A stretch of 64,000 nt of DNA from Burkholderia ubonensis (GTDB taxonomy: Bacteria; Pseudomonadota; Gammaproteobacteria; Burkholderiales; Burkholderiaceae): contig NZ_CADFEB010000015.1 of NCBI RefSeq assembly GCF_902833085.1, positions 1-64,000 of the forward strand, written 5' to 3'. This document shows, piece after piece, positions 1 to 6,724 of this stretch. How positions within the stretch are numbered: position 1 is the first letter of the stretch; each line of letters opens with the position of its first letter. The notes beneath the pieces were generated by a model that was given only the letters and a program-made list of their open reading frames with translations, was not told the origin of the DNA and ran no database searches. A program made the position numbers and the translations under genes.

Positions 1-2551
1 AGTCATCGGCGTCACGCATCCGGACGGCGTCGAGGAGCACTTCACGTGGGACGGCGAAGGCAACCTGCGCACCTACCGGGACGGCGCGGGCCAGGTGACG
101 GAATACGCGTTCAACGCCCGTCGGCAGCCGACCTGGCGCAAGGATGCGGCGGGCCGGCAACTGACGTATGCGTACGACCGGCAGTGGCGGCTGACCGCGC
201 TGACCAACGAGAACCGGGAGCAGACCCGGTTCCGCTACGACCCGCTGGGGCAGCTGATCGAACAGACGGACTTCGACGGCAGCACGACCCGCTACCGGTG
301 GGACGAGGCGGGCCGGCTGGCCGGTTCGACCGAAGGCGACGTCAACACGACCTACACGCGCGACCCGCTCGGGCGGCTCACGCGGCGCGAGATCGAAGGA
401 CCGGATGGCCGAGGCGGGTTCTCCGAGCACTTCTATTACGACGCGCGAGGCCGGCTGACGACCGCGCAGGGCCATGGCAGCAAGGTCCGGCTCCATTACG
501 ACGATGCCGACAACCTGATCGCCGAGGAGCAGACCCACAGCCCGGACACGGGCGTCGCCTACACGGCGGTGACGCGGCACGAATACGATGCGCTCGGCAA
601 CCGGATCCGCACGCAGTTGCCGAATACGCGCACGATCGACTGGCTGCGCTACGGCTCGGGCCATGTGCACGGGGTGCTGCTGGACGGCCAGCCGCTGGTC
701 GACTTCGAGCGCGACAAGCTGCATCGCGAAACTGTTCGACGTCACCGCAGTTTCGAGCAGCGGCGCGAATACAACCCGGCCGGGCGGCTGCAGCGGATGA
801 TCGTGCGCCGCGATGCACACGCGCTGCCGACGGACTGGATCGCCGCGCGGCAGTACCGGTACGACGCGGCGGGCCAGCTGACGCGCATCGAGGATCGCAC
901 GCGGGGGGCGACGGACTACACGTACGATCCGGTCGGACGGCTGCTGAAGGCGGTGACGCCGGACCTGAAGGAAGTCTTTGCGTTCGATCCGGCCGGCAAT
1001 CCGATTGATCCGGAGCAGCTTCCGCCGCGCCCGACCGAGGAAACGCTGGACGAGATGACGGCGCGGCATGGCCGGGCCGCCGCGCGAGATGTGGAATGGC
1101 GGCACGCGCATCCGGGCCAGGAAGAGCCGCGGGCCCACTTCGAGCGACGCAAGCAGGAGGCGGCGGAATACTGGAGGCTGATCGAGTGGGAACGTGCGCT
1201 GCCGAAGTGCGTGGGCAACGTGCTGAAGGCGCTGAACCGCACGCGCTACGACCATGACGCGCACGGCAACCTGATCCGCCAAACCGAGCCGGGCGGCGCG
1301 ACGTGGCTGTACGCATACGATGCGGCGAACCGGCTGAAGCGGGCCGATCGCTACGCGAAACCGCCGGCGGCGAACGAGATCGACCGGCTCGAGCGGACGC
1401 CGGACGGCACCGCGTTCATCCCGGGCACGGTGCGGCCGGCCTTGCAGGTGAGCTTCGAATACGACGCGTTCGGACGGCGCACGCTGAAGGAGGCGGGCCG
1501 GCCGGACGGCAGCATCGACCGGACGGTGTTCACGTGGGACGGCGACGTGCTGCTGATGGAAGAGCGCTTCCACCTGCCGCCGCGGCAGCCGGGCGAACGT
1601 GAGCCGCTGACCTTCCGCCCCGTGCAGATCGTACGCGAGGATCCGGACGACCCGTACGCGCTGCCGGTGGCGCAGCGGATGCATACGCTAAGCGAGCGGC
1701 ATCAGTGGCAAGGGGCGTCGCTGTATCTGCACGAACCCGGCACGTTCGTGCCGCTGGCGCGGCTAGACGAGACGCTGGTGGAAGCGGCGTTCATTGCGAC
1801 GGGGACGGATGGCCGGTTCGTGCAGGTGCCGGCGAAGACGCGGCATGCGACGCTGTTTTATCAGAACGATCATCTGGGGACGCCGCAGGAACTGCTGGAC
1901 GAGTCGGGAAAAGTCGTCTGGCTGGGTCGGTACCGGGCGTGGGGCGCGGAGAAAACGGTCTGGCAGCCTCAGCCGGAACGCCATGAAGCGGGGAATCCGA
2001 TCCGGTTCCAGGGGCAGTACCATGATGACGAGACGGGGCTGCATTACAACCGGCATCGGTACTATGATCCGCAATCAGGACGCTTCGTGTCGAAAGATCC
2101 GATCGGGTTGGCGGGAGGGTTGAACGCGTTCCAGTACGCGCCGAACCCGGCCGGGTGGATTGATCCGCTGGGCTTGGCTAAGACAACATGCGACTTATAT
2201 GCATTTGGTAATGCCAGTGGTCCGCGCGAACCTAGAATCCAGGGCGTTAACACAAAACCGGGACAAAACGCAGACTTGATTGCCGACGCAGCTGGAATGG
2301 TGGGGCCGACTACTGAAGGAGGAGCGTCGACATTCGGTGATGTCAATAAGGCACCTATCAGTGGCACCTATCACAAGCTTCCAGCTGGATCGGAACTCCC
2401 AGACGGGATAGAGGTCGTTGCGGATGGCAAGGACGTTGGCGGGTCGCATGCCGCAACTCATCATACAGTTTGTCCGTCTAAGCGAATGTCGGGACAGACA
2501 TTTGTCGAGAAATTCAAAAATATGCCTTGGATTAAGGCTGGGAAGAAGTAA
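1..2551 (+). CDS. RHS repeat protein, 3' part, with Tse2-like ADP-ribosyltransferase toxin tip
   Basis: The gene is already open at the left edge, so its start is missing. The visible part is a long series of YD/RHS repeats (motifs such as YDPLGQL, YDPVGRLLKA, YDAFGRRTLKEAG), which form the shell that encloses a toxin. The conserved RHS end (RYYDPQSGRFVSKDPIGL, then WIDPLGL) lies at about 2056-2175. After it comes a tip of about 123 residues with lower GC and different codon use. The tip has TTEGGASTFGDV, LPAGSELPDGIEVV and ATHHTVCPSKRM. This order resembles the Tse2/RhsP2 type of NAD-dependent ADP-ribosyltransferase toxin (TGGTS...F, LPxGTxxP, ATHYT). The tip assignment is my comparison from memory; the RHS assignment is secure. 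The stop is two bases before the next ATG, so the pair is translationally coupled. Delivery would be by type VI secretion or a similar route. Confidence 0.9.
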   Translation, partial: VIGVTHPDGVEEHFTWDGEGNLRTYRDGAGQVTEYAFNARRQPTWRKDAAGRQLTYAYDRQWRLTALTNENREQTRFRYDPLGQLIEQTDFDGSTTRYRWDEAGRLAGSTEGDVNTTYTRDPLGRLTRREIEGPDGRGGFSEHFYYDARGRLTTAQGHGSKVRLHYDDADNLIAEEQTHSPDTGVAYTAVTRHEYDALGNRIRTQLPNTRTIDWLRYGSGHVHGVLLDGQPLVDFERDKLHRETVRRHRSFEQRREYNPAGRLQRMIVRRDAHALPTDWIAARQYRYDAAGQLTRIEDRTRGATDYTYDPVGRLLKAVTPDLKEVFAFDPAGNPIDPEQLPPRPTEETLDEMTARHGRAAARDVEWRHAHPGQEEPRAHFERRKQEAAEYWRLIEWERALPKCVGNVLKALNRTRYDHDAHGNLIRQTEPGGATWLYAYDAANRLKRADRYAKPPAANEIDRLERTPDGTAFIPGTVRPALQVSFEYDAFGRRTLKEAGRPDGSIDRTVFTWDGDVLLMEERFHLPPRQPGEREPLTFRPVQIVREDPDDPYALPVAQRMHTLSERHQWQGASLYLHEPGTFVPLARLDETLVEAAFIATGTDGRFVQVPAKTRHATLFYQNDHLGTPQELLDESGKVVWLGRYRAWGAEKTVWQPQPERHEAGNPIRFQGQYHDDETGLHYNRHRYYDPQSGRFVSKDPIGLAGGLNAFQYAPNPAGWIDPLGLAKTTCDLYAFGNASGPREPRIQGVNTKPGQNADLIADAAGMVGPTTEGGASTFGDVNKAPISGTYHKLPAGSELPDGIEVVADGKDVGGSHAATHHTVCPSKRMSGQTFVEKFKNMPWIKAGKK

Positions 2552-2553
2552 TC

Positions 2554-3018
2554 ATGAAAGATAAAGAAAATGACTCGTGGAAAGATCTTAAGGAGGCTTA
2601 CCAGATCTACGTGAAGTTGAGAGATGGGTTTGTAAAAAAAACATCTTCTGTTTCTTTTGTTCAGAGAGCCTTTTCCGTGCCTGAGGAAAGGGCTATGGCT
2701 ATCGATTTGGTGTTGAGCTACCCTGAGTCAGAGAGGGTTGTTTTTTTTAAACAATTGATCTCAATGTCAAGCTATGTAAATGGTTTCACGGAGGAGTGCA
2801 GAAATTTGATATTGGAGTTGCCGCGTGATTGGGTGATGAAAAATATCGAGGCAGAAGTTGATGAGGTGCTGGTTAATGGGGGGTATGAAGAGTATCGCTG
2901 TTTGCTAGAGTTGTGTTGTGAGCTGGATCGAGGGTTGATGATTAAATTTGCGAAACGTGCTCTGGATAGTTCTGACGAAGACATCAAGGATGCAGGTGCA
3001 GATTTTCTGTCCCGCTAA
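2554..3018 (+). CDS. Putative immunity protein for the RHS tip
   Basis: A 154-residue acidic, almost entirely helical protein with no signal peptide or membrane segment. It begins two bases after the rhs stop, behind a weak purine-rich site (GGGAAGAAG). Its AT-rich codon use matches the toxin tip and contrasts with the GC-rich rhs core, as expected for a toxin/immunity cassette swapped as one unit. Helical repeats around residues 55-145 (FFKQLISM, LVNGGYEEYRCLLELC, FAKRALDSSDEDIKDAG) suggest a small HEAT-like solenoid. I do not recognise a named family. The immunity role is inferred from position and size alone. A cytoplasmic location fits a toxin acting on cytoplasmic targets. Confidence 0.65.
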   Translation: MKDKENDSWKDLKEAYQIYVKLRDGFVKKTSSVSFVQRAFSVPEERAMAIDLVLSYPESERVVFFKQLISMSSYVNGFTEECRNLILELPRDWVMKNIEAEVDEVLVNGGYEEYRCLLELCCELDRGLMIKFAKRALDSSDEDIKDAGADFLSR

Positions 3019-3039
3019 TCTGATCGAGGTCGAGCAGTT

Positions 3040-3378
3040 CAGATGGGCAGCGATATCGCTTCAATGCGGCGTGGCAACTGTCGCGCATCGAGGATAGCCG
3101 CGCGGGCGGAATCTACTATCCGGTCGAGTGGCTGATCGAGGCCGAGATCCGTGCCGGGAAATGAGGCAATGAGTGCCAGTTCACATGAACCGACGGCGAT
3201 ACGGCTATGACGTGCTACCCGATCGACTCTATCCAACTGTTGTGTGATGTCGAGATGCCTTGCTACACAAGGCTCAACGACATGTCATTTATCGCACGAT
3301 ACCACTATGACGATGAATGCGAGGTGCATCGCTGCAGGAGATTGCGAAAGCTGAAAGGTCGGTCGTAGCGGCAAGTAG
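3040..3378 (+). pseudogene. Decayed rhs core remnant (first)
   Basis: Out-of-frame remains of RHS repeats. Translating near 3043-3160 gives RYRFNAAWQLSRIEDSRAGG followed by YYPVEWLIEAE, a worn copy of the intact repeat RYDAAGQLTRIEDRTRG at about 858-905. Several stops follow, including TAG at 3376-3378 directly before the next readable tip. It has no start or ribosome site. This is the usual trail left when a new toxin tip is recombined into an rhs locus and the old 3' end is pushed downstream. Confidence 0.75.
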
Positions 3379-3521
3379 ACGGGGCTGCATTACAACCGGC
3401 ATCGGTACTACGATCCAACGTCGGGACGCTTCGTTAGCAAGGATCCGATCGGGCAGCAGGGTGGATTGAACGTCTACCAGTACGTACCGAATCCGATTCA
3501 TTGGATTGATCCGCTGGGTCT
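3215..3521. repeat. Direct repeat, rhs junction copy A
   Basis: About 307 bases, from decayed rhs core into the conserved RHS end (DPLGL), repeated at 4341-4648. The shared end, with ACGGGGCTGCATTACAACCG, also occurs in the intact gene at about 2034. All three tips are therefore preceded by the same homologous stretch, which can serve for tip exchange by recombination. Confidence 0.85.
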
Positions 3522-3883
3522 GACGTCTAAAACACCTCCGGCTTGTGGATGCTTGGATTGGTCGAGGATCAATCCAAAAACAGGAGAAACCGCACCTGAG
3601 CATGTGATGCGACATGGAGAGGACATACCTGATAGGAAAGTCCCGCACGGCGTTTTTGCTGATGATCCGATTGCAACAACAAATGCAGCATGGGATAAAG
3701 CAGTTCACCAAAGAATTTCTCCAACCGTGGGCCCAAATGGTAACTTGGCTTACGACATTCCTTATTCGGAAGCAGGGTTGCAGGGGGGCAGGGGCTGTAG
3801 CAGGAAATCCAATACTGGATAGCGTTCGGATCGTGACTAGTCCTGGTGGCGCGAATAAAGTAGTCACGTCGTTTCCTAAGTGA
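3379..3883 (+). pseudogene. Orphan rhs toxin tip, frameshifted (BECR-type RNase-like end)
   Basis: Starts immediately after an in-frame TAG with the conserved RHS end (TGLHYNRHRYYDP, DPIGQQGGLNVYQYVPNP, WIDPLGL) and continues into a different tip of about 115 residues. The tip contains HVMRHGEDIPDR and AAWDKAVHQRISPTVGPNG. The frame stops at 3820-3822. The +1 frame continues the natural ending GAVAGNPILDSVRIVTSPGG, then NKVVTSFPK, to a stop at 3883. The shift falls in the G-rich tract near 3783-3795, so the tip looks broken by a poly-G length change. The ending (V-R-I-V-T ... K-V-V-T-S-F-P) is reminiscent of BECR-fold ribonuclease toxins. That is a guess from pattern only. There is no start codon of its own, so it is probably silent unless recombined. 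Confidence 0.7.
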
Positions 3884-3890
3884 GGATTTG

Positions 3891-4196
3891 ATGGAAGGAA
3901 GATATTACGTGGTTGCCGCTTATGACGCCGGATTTGGTCATGGTGATGAATTGCATTTGATTGCGTTATCCGATGGTCGCCTTATAGGGTATTCATCGGA
4001 GTTTGATAGCTGTACGACTGATATAGCCGATGCATGTGTGGCAGAAAGTGCCTCTTGCGCAAAATGGTTTGGCTGGGATGAAGGGTGGCAGTGGCGAGCG
4101 GCGACACTTGAAGAAATCAAGGCGCTAAAATTGGATAAATATGTGATAGGTTCGAAAAAAGATATGAAACTCAATACCCCCATTGAACCACTCTAA
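3891..4196 (+). CDS. Putative immunity protein of the second (orphan) tip
   Basis: A 101-residue protein starting at ATG 3891, seven bases after the broken tip ends, with GAGGAT as a possible ribosome site. It is soluble, acidic and AT-rich (DAGFGHGDELHLIALSDG, ASCAKWFGWDEGWQWRAATL, ending in DMKLNTPIEPL). I recognise no family. Position behind a tip, size and base composition suggest an immunity protein. Keeping an immunity gene after its toxin has broken is common, since it protects against siblings that still carry the toxin. Confidence 0.6.
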   Translation: MEGRYYVVAAYDAGFGHGDELHLIALSDGRLIGYSSEFDSCTTDIADACVAESASCAKWFGWDEGWQWRAATLEEIKALKLDKYVIGSKKDMKLNTPIEPL

Positions 4197-4199
4197 CGA

Positions 4200-4504
4200 T
4201 TGAAGGGCAGCGATGGCGACCTTTGGCGTCGCAATACATGTACGAGCCGCGAAGATTCACGCCGCTGGTCCGGGCGACGGGGCCGGCGATTCTGTGTGGC
4301 GGAGAAGGTGAAACGCCAAGTTCGGTGTGCGTACGCCCCACTATTTGATCTGCTCTGGCCAACCGTCGTGCGATGTCGAGATGCCTTGTTGCGCAAGGCT
4401 CAACGACATGTCATTTACTGCGCGATAACACTACGACGATGAATGTGACGCGCATCGCTGCAGGAGATTGCGAAAGCTGAAAGGTTGGCTGTAGCGGCAA
4501 GTAG
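4200..4504 (+). pseudogene. Decayed rhs core remnant (second copy)
   Basis: Non-coding, stop-riddled rhs-derived DNA ahead of the third tip, ending in TAG at 4502-4504. From about 4341 it is a diverged copy of the stretch starting at 3215, with shared blocks GAGATGCCTTG, AAGGCTCAACGACATGTCAT, GCTGCAGGAGATTGCGAAAG and TAGCGGCAAGTAGACGGGGC. The first part (4200-4340) has no recognisable gene. Confidence 0.7.
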
Positions 4505-4648
4505 ACGGGGCTGCATTACAACCGGCATCGGTACTATGATCCGAACTCTGGCAGATTCATCAGCAAGGATCCGATCGGGCTGGCGGGTGGGATCAATGTC
4601 TACCAGTACGCGCCCAATCCAGTGCAGTGGGTCGATCCGTTAGGTTTG
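4341..4648. repeat. Direct repeat, rhs junction copy B
   Basis: Diverged copy of 3215-3521. It ends at the DPLGL codons, exactly where the tip sequences cease to be similar. Confidence 0.85.
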
Positions 4649-5014
4649 TCGAAGCGTTGTCCCTGTGATTGCCCAGCAGGAACAATAGATCCCTCTCAGG
4701 TGCATTTTATGCAAAGCAGCGCAAAGAATGTCACAGGTGACTACACGGTTCTCGGGAACGCACAAGGTTTGCGGGATGGAACACTGGATCCTAATAAATT
4801 GAAGAAGACCAAGATTTGGAAGGATGGTACTGGGAAGCTGTGGACGCTCGATCACAGGCGGCTCGCGGCATTCAAATTGGCACGCAAGTGCATGCCATAT
4901 CAAATGGCGTCACAAAAAGAGATTGATAAGCAGATATGGAAGATGAGTGCCAAGAATGGTGGGACATCTATCCGCTTGAAGATGGAGGATGGTCAGTCAA
5001 TGACCGTTGAGTGA
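4505..5014 (+). pseudogene. Orphan rhs toxin tip, ParB/Srx-like toxin fold
   Basis: Reads in frame from the base after a TAG: TGLHYNRHRYYDPNSGRF, DPIGLAGGINVYQYAPNP, WVDPLGL, then a tip of about 122 residues. The tip has IDPSQVHFMQSSAKN, GLRDGTLDPNKLKKTKIWKD and LWTLDHRRLAAFKLARK, ending near NGGTSIRLKMEDGQS. The 'V-x-F-x-Q ... G-x-L-x-P-x-x-L ... K-x-W-T-L-D-x-R-R-L-x-A-F' pattern is typical of ParB-like/sulfiredoxin-fold nuclease tips in polymorphic toxins. I recall this pattern; no search was done. The reading frame is intact but has no credible start or ribosome site (only an internal GTG at 4622), so it is a silent cassette and not an expressed gene. Confidence 0.7.
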
Positions 5015-5015
5015 A

Positions 5016-5279
5016 ATGACGATTGACAGAAAGAGAGTGGCGGAAATCAAGACAAGGGAAGACTTTGTTGATTTTATGGTTGCCTTTGTGAAATCAATAA
5101 GAAGCGGGGAGCCGATCGAGAACAACACTGTTGATTCGTATCTTGAGGCAATGGCTTCCTGGGTTGAAGATATGGATGGCTATTACGAGAATATGGGTAT
5201 AGCTAATGAGGTGAAGCTGGATACGATGAATTGGAGGGTTCTCGCGGATATTGTGGTTGCCGCAACAATGTATGAATAG
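5016..5279 (+). CDS. Putative immunity protein, DUF7660-like
   Basis: An 87-residue acidic protein starting at ATG 5016, two bases after the preceding tip stops. The pattern DFVDFMVAFVKSI, then YLEAMASWVEDMDGYY, then NWRVLADIVVAATMYE matches what I remember of the DUF7660 family (small proteins with W-x-x-x-A-D-x-x-x-A-A-x-x-Y-E endings often found beside polymorphic toxins). The immunity role follows from its place right behind the ParB-like tip. A clear hairpin terminator follows within 20 bases. Confidence 0.65.
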   Translation: MTIDRKRVAEIKTREDFVDFMVAFVKSIRSGEPIENNTVDSYLEAMASWVEDMDGYYENMGIANEVKLDTMNWRVLADIVVAATMYE

Positions 5280-5294
5280 ACTGAAGTAAGAGCC

Positions 5295-5316
5295 AAGGGC
5301 CGCGCGAGCGGCCCTT
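5295..5316 (+). terminator. Rho-independent terminator after the rhs island
   Basis: Perfect 9-bp stem AAGGGCCGC / GCGGCCCTT around a GCGA loop, followed by GTTGT. It closes the toxin/immunity transcription unit. The T-run is short, so efficiency is uncertain. Confidence 0.7.
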
Positions 5317-5347
5317 GTTGTCGGTGTGATGAGTCGAAGCTCGGTGT

Positions 5348-5521
5348 TCAGGTAGCGGTGATGGTGAGCTTGCCGTGTTCAACGTGAACGCGGAGCTTCT
5401 GGCCGGCGTGAAAACCTGCATCGTGGGCAAGCCATTGGCCCACGATCCTGAGCCACAGGTACAGCGGCTCGCAGTGGCTCTCGTCGTAGAGGGCCTGACC
5501 TGAGACGTTTCTTGTAGCCAT
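5348..5521 (-). pseudogene. Truncated SymE-like toxin, 5' end replaced by IS sequence
   Basis: The minus-strand frame reads ALYDESHCEPLYLWLRIVGQ, then WLAHDAGFHAGQKL, then RVHVEHGKLTIT before the stop at 5348-5350. This is the C-terminal core of the SymE-type toxin family (L-x-G-x-W-L-x-x-A-G-F-x-x-G ... V-x-x-x-x-G-x-L-x-I). The first nine residues (MATRNVSGQ, ATG at 5519-5521) are encoded by the terminal repeat of the adjacent insertion sequence. The true N-terminus is therefore lost, and the remaining 57-codon frame is a chimera. No second half of symE is visible on the far side of the element. SymE-like genes often accompany RHS loci. Confidence 0.7.
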
Positions 5522-5565
5522 GTGGCAAGTGAGTTCTCTTTTATCCTAGAGGCAAGGAGAACTCG

Positions 5566-5829
5566 ATGAAGAAGCGATTTACCGACGAGCAGATCATCCG
5601 AATCTTGCGCGAGGCCGAGAGCCGGGACGAGCCGGTGAAGGATCTGTGCAAGCGCCACAACATCTCGGAACAGACGTTCTATCGTTGGCGCAACAAGTTC
5701 GGCGGCATGGATGTGGCCGACGCCCGCCGGCTCAAGGATCTGGAATCGGAGAACGAGCGGCTCAAGCGTTTGATCGCCGAGCAATTGCTGGTCATCGACG
5801 GCCTGAAGGAATTCAGCCGAAAAAAATGA
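5566..5829 (+). CDS. IS407-group transposase OrfA
   Basis: 87 residues with an N-terminal helix-turn-helix of the IS3 OrfA type (FTDEQIIRILREAE, then ISEQTFYRWRNKFGGMD) that binds the element ends. A leucine-rich coiled stretch (RRLKDLESENERLKRLIAEQ) follows, used for multimerisation. A ribosome site (AAGGAGAA) lies six bases before the ATG. It ends SRKK-stop on an A7 run (5820-5826). There the orfB ATG overlaps the stop (ATGA), so orfB is expressed by re-initiation or by a -1 slip producing an OrfAB fusion. Confidence 0.93.
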   Translation: MKKRFTDEQIIRILREAESRDEPVKDLCKRHNISEQTFYRWRNKFGGMDVADARRLKDLESENERLKRLIAEQLLVIDGLKEFSRKK

Positions 5830-6665
5830 GCACCCCAACGGGCCGGCGCGACGCGCTGGAAGTCCTGACTCGGCGGGGGCTATCGCAACGCAAGGCATGT
5901 TGCTATCTGGGGCTGAGTCGCCGGGTGGCAACCTATACGCTCAAGCAACCGGAGAAGGATCGGAGCCTGGGCGAGCGACTGATTGCTGCTGCTCAGGAAG
6001 TGCCGCGCTTCGGTTACCGACGTATGTCGGCTTGGCTGGCGCTGAGCGAGTCGCGCGTGCGGCGAATGTGGCGAGCCTTGCAGCTCAACATTCCGCGGCG
6101 GCGGCCTCGCCGTCGTCGTTGTGACAACGACATTCGTCTGCCGGGTGCGACACAACCCAATTCGGTATGGAGCTACGACTTTGTGCACGATCAGTTGGTG
6201 GACGGGCGGGCGTTGAAGATGCTTTGCGTGATCGATGAATACACCCGCGAGTGCCTGGCGATCGAAGTCGGCGCCAGTTTGCGGTCGCAGGATGTGATCT
6301 TGACGCTGTCGCGACTGATGCGGCTGTACGGCAAGCCCGCGTTCGTTCGGTCCGACAACGGCGCGAAATTCACTGCGGCCAAGGTCATGCGCTGGCTGCG
6401 AGACGCTGCAATCGGTCCGGCCTTCATCGCGCCCGGCAGTCCGTGGCAAAACGGATTCGTCGAGAGCTTCAACGGCAAGCTACGTGACGAATTGCTGAAC
6501 CGGGAATGGTTCCGCAGCCGCGCCGAGGCCAAGGTGCTCATCGAACGCTGGCGGCAGTTCTACAACGAACGCCGGCCTCATAGCGCGCACCGCTATCAAC
6601 CTCCCGCCACGGTCCGTCGAGCCTGGCTGGACTCCGATAATATCGACGCGAGACTCACTGCCTGA
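5826..6665 (+). CDS. IS407-group transposase OrfB (DDE integrase core)
   Basis: 279 residues from the ATG overlapping the orfA stop; the frame is -1 relative to orfA. The HTH_21-like region (ARGLSQRKAC-like, FGYRRMSAWLAL) precedes the retroviral-integrase core. The core shows the first Asp in NSVWSYDFVHDQLVDGR, the second in FVRSDNGAKFTA and the Glu in PWQNGFVESFNGKLRDELL, ending with the FYNERRPHSAHRY signature of IS3 transposases. The catalytic triad is complete, so the element may still be mobile. Confidence 0.94.
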   Translation: MSTPTGRRDALEVLTRRGLSQRKACCYLGLSRRVATYTLKQPEKDRSLGERLIAAAQEVPRFGYRRMSAWLALSESRVRRMWRALQLNIPRRRPRRRRCDNDIRLPGATQPNSVWSYDFVHDQLVDGRALKMLCVIDEYTRECLAIEVGASLRSQDVILTLSRLMRLYGKPAFVRSDNGAKFTAAKVMRWLRDAAIGPAFIAPGSPWQNGFVESFNGKLRDELLNREWFRSRAEAKVLIERWRQFYNERRPHSAHRYQPPATVRRAWLDSDNIDARLTA

Positions 6666-6724
6666 TTGGTCACAAAATTCCGCCTCAGGTCACCGAACCG
6701 CCGGGATGAATTTAGGCTGCGGTA

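Larger units (their letters stand above)
5496..6692 (+). mobile_element. IS3-family, IS407-group insertion sequence
   Basis: About 1.2 kb bounded by imperfect inverted repeats. The left end reads TGACCTGAGACGTTTC. The right end read on the minus strand is TGACCTGAGGCGGAAT, with scattered identity continuing to AGTGAG on both sides. It contains orfA and orfB in the usual overlapping arrangement. The four bases outside are GGCC (left) and CCGA (right), so no target duplication is seen. The ends were assigned by matching the two repeats by eye and could be off by a base or two. Confidence 0.88.
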
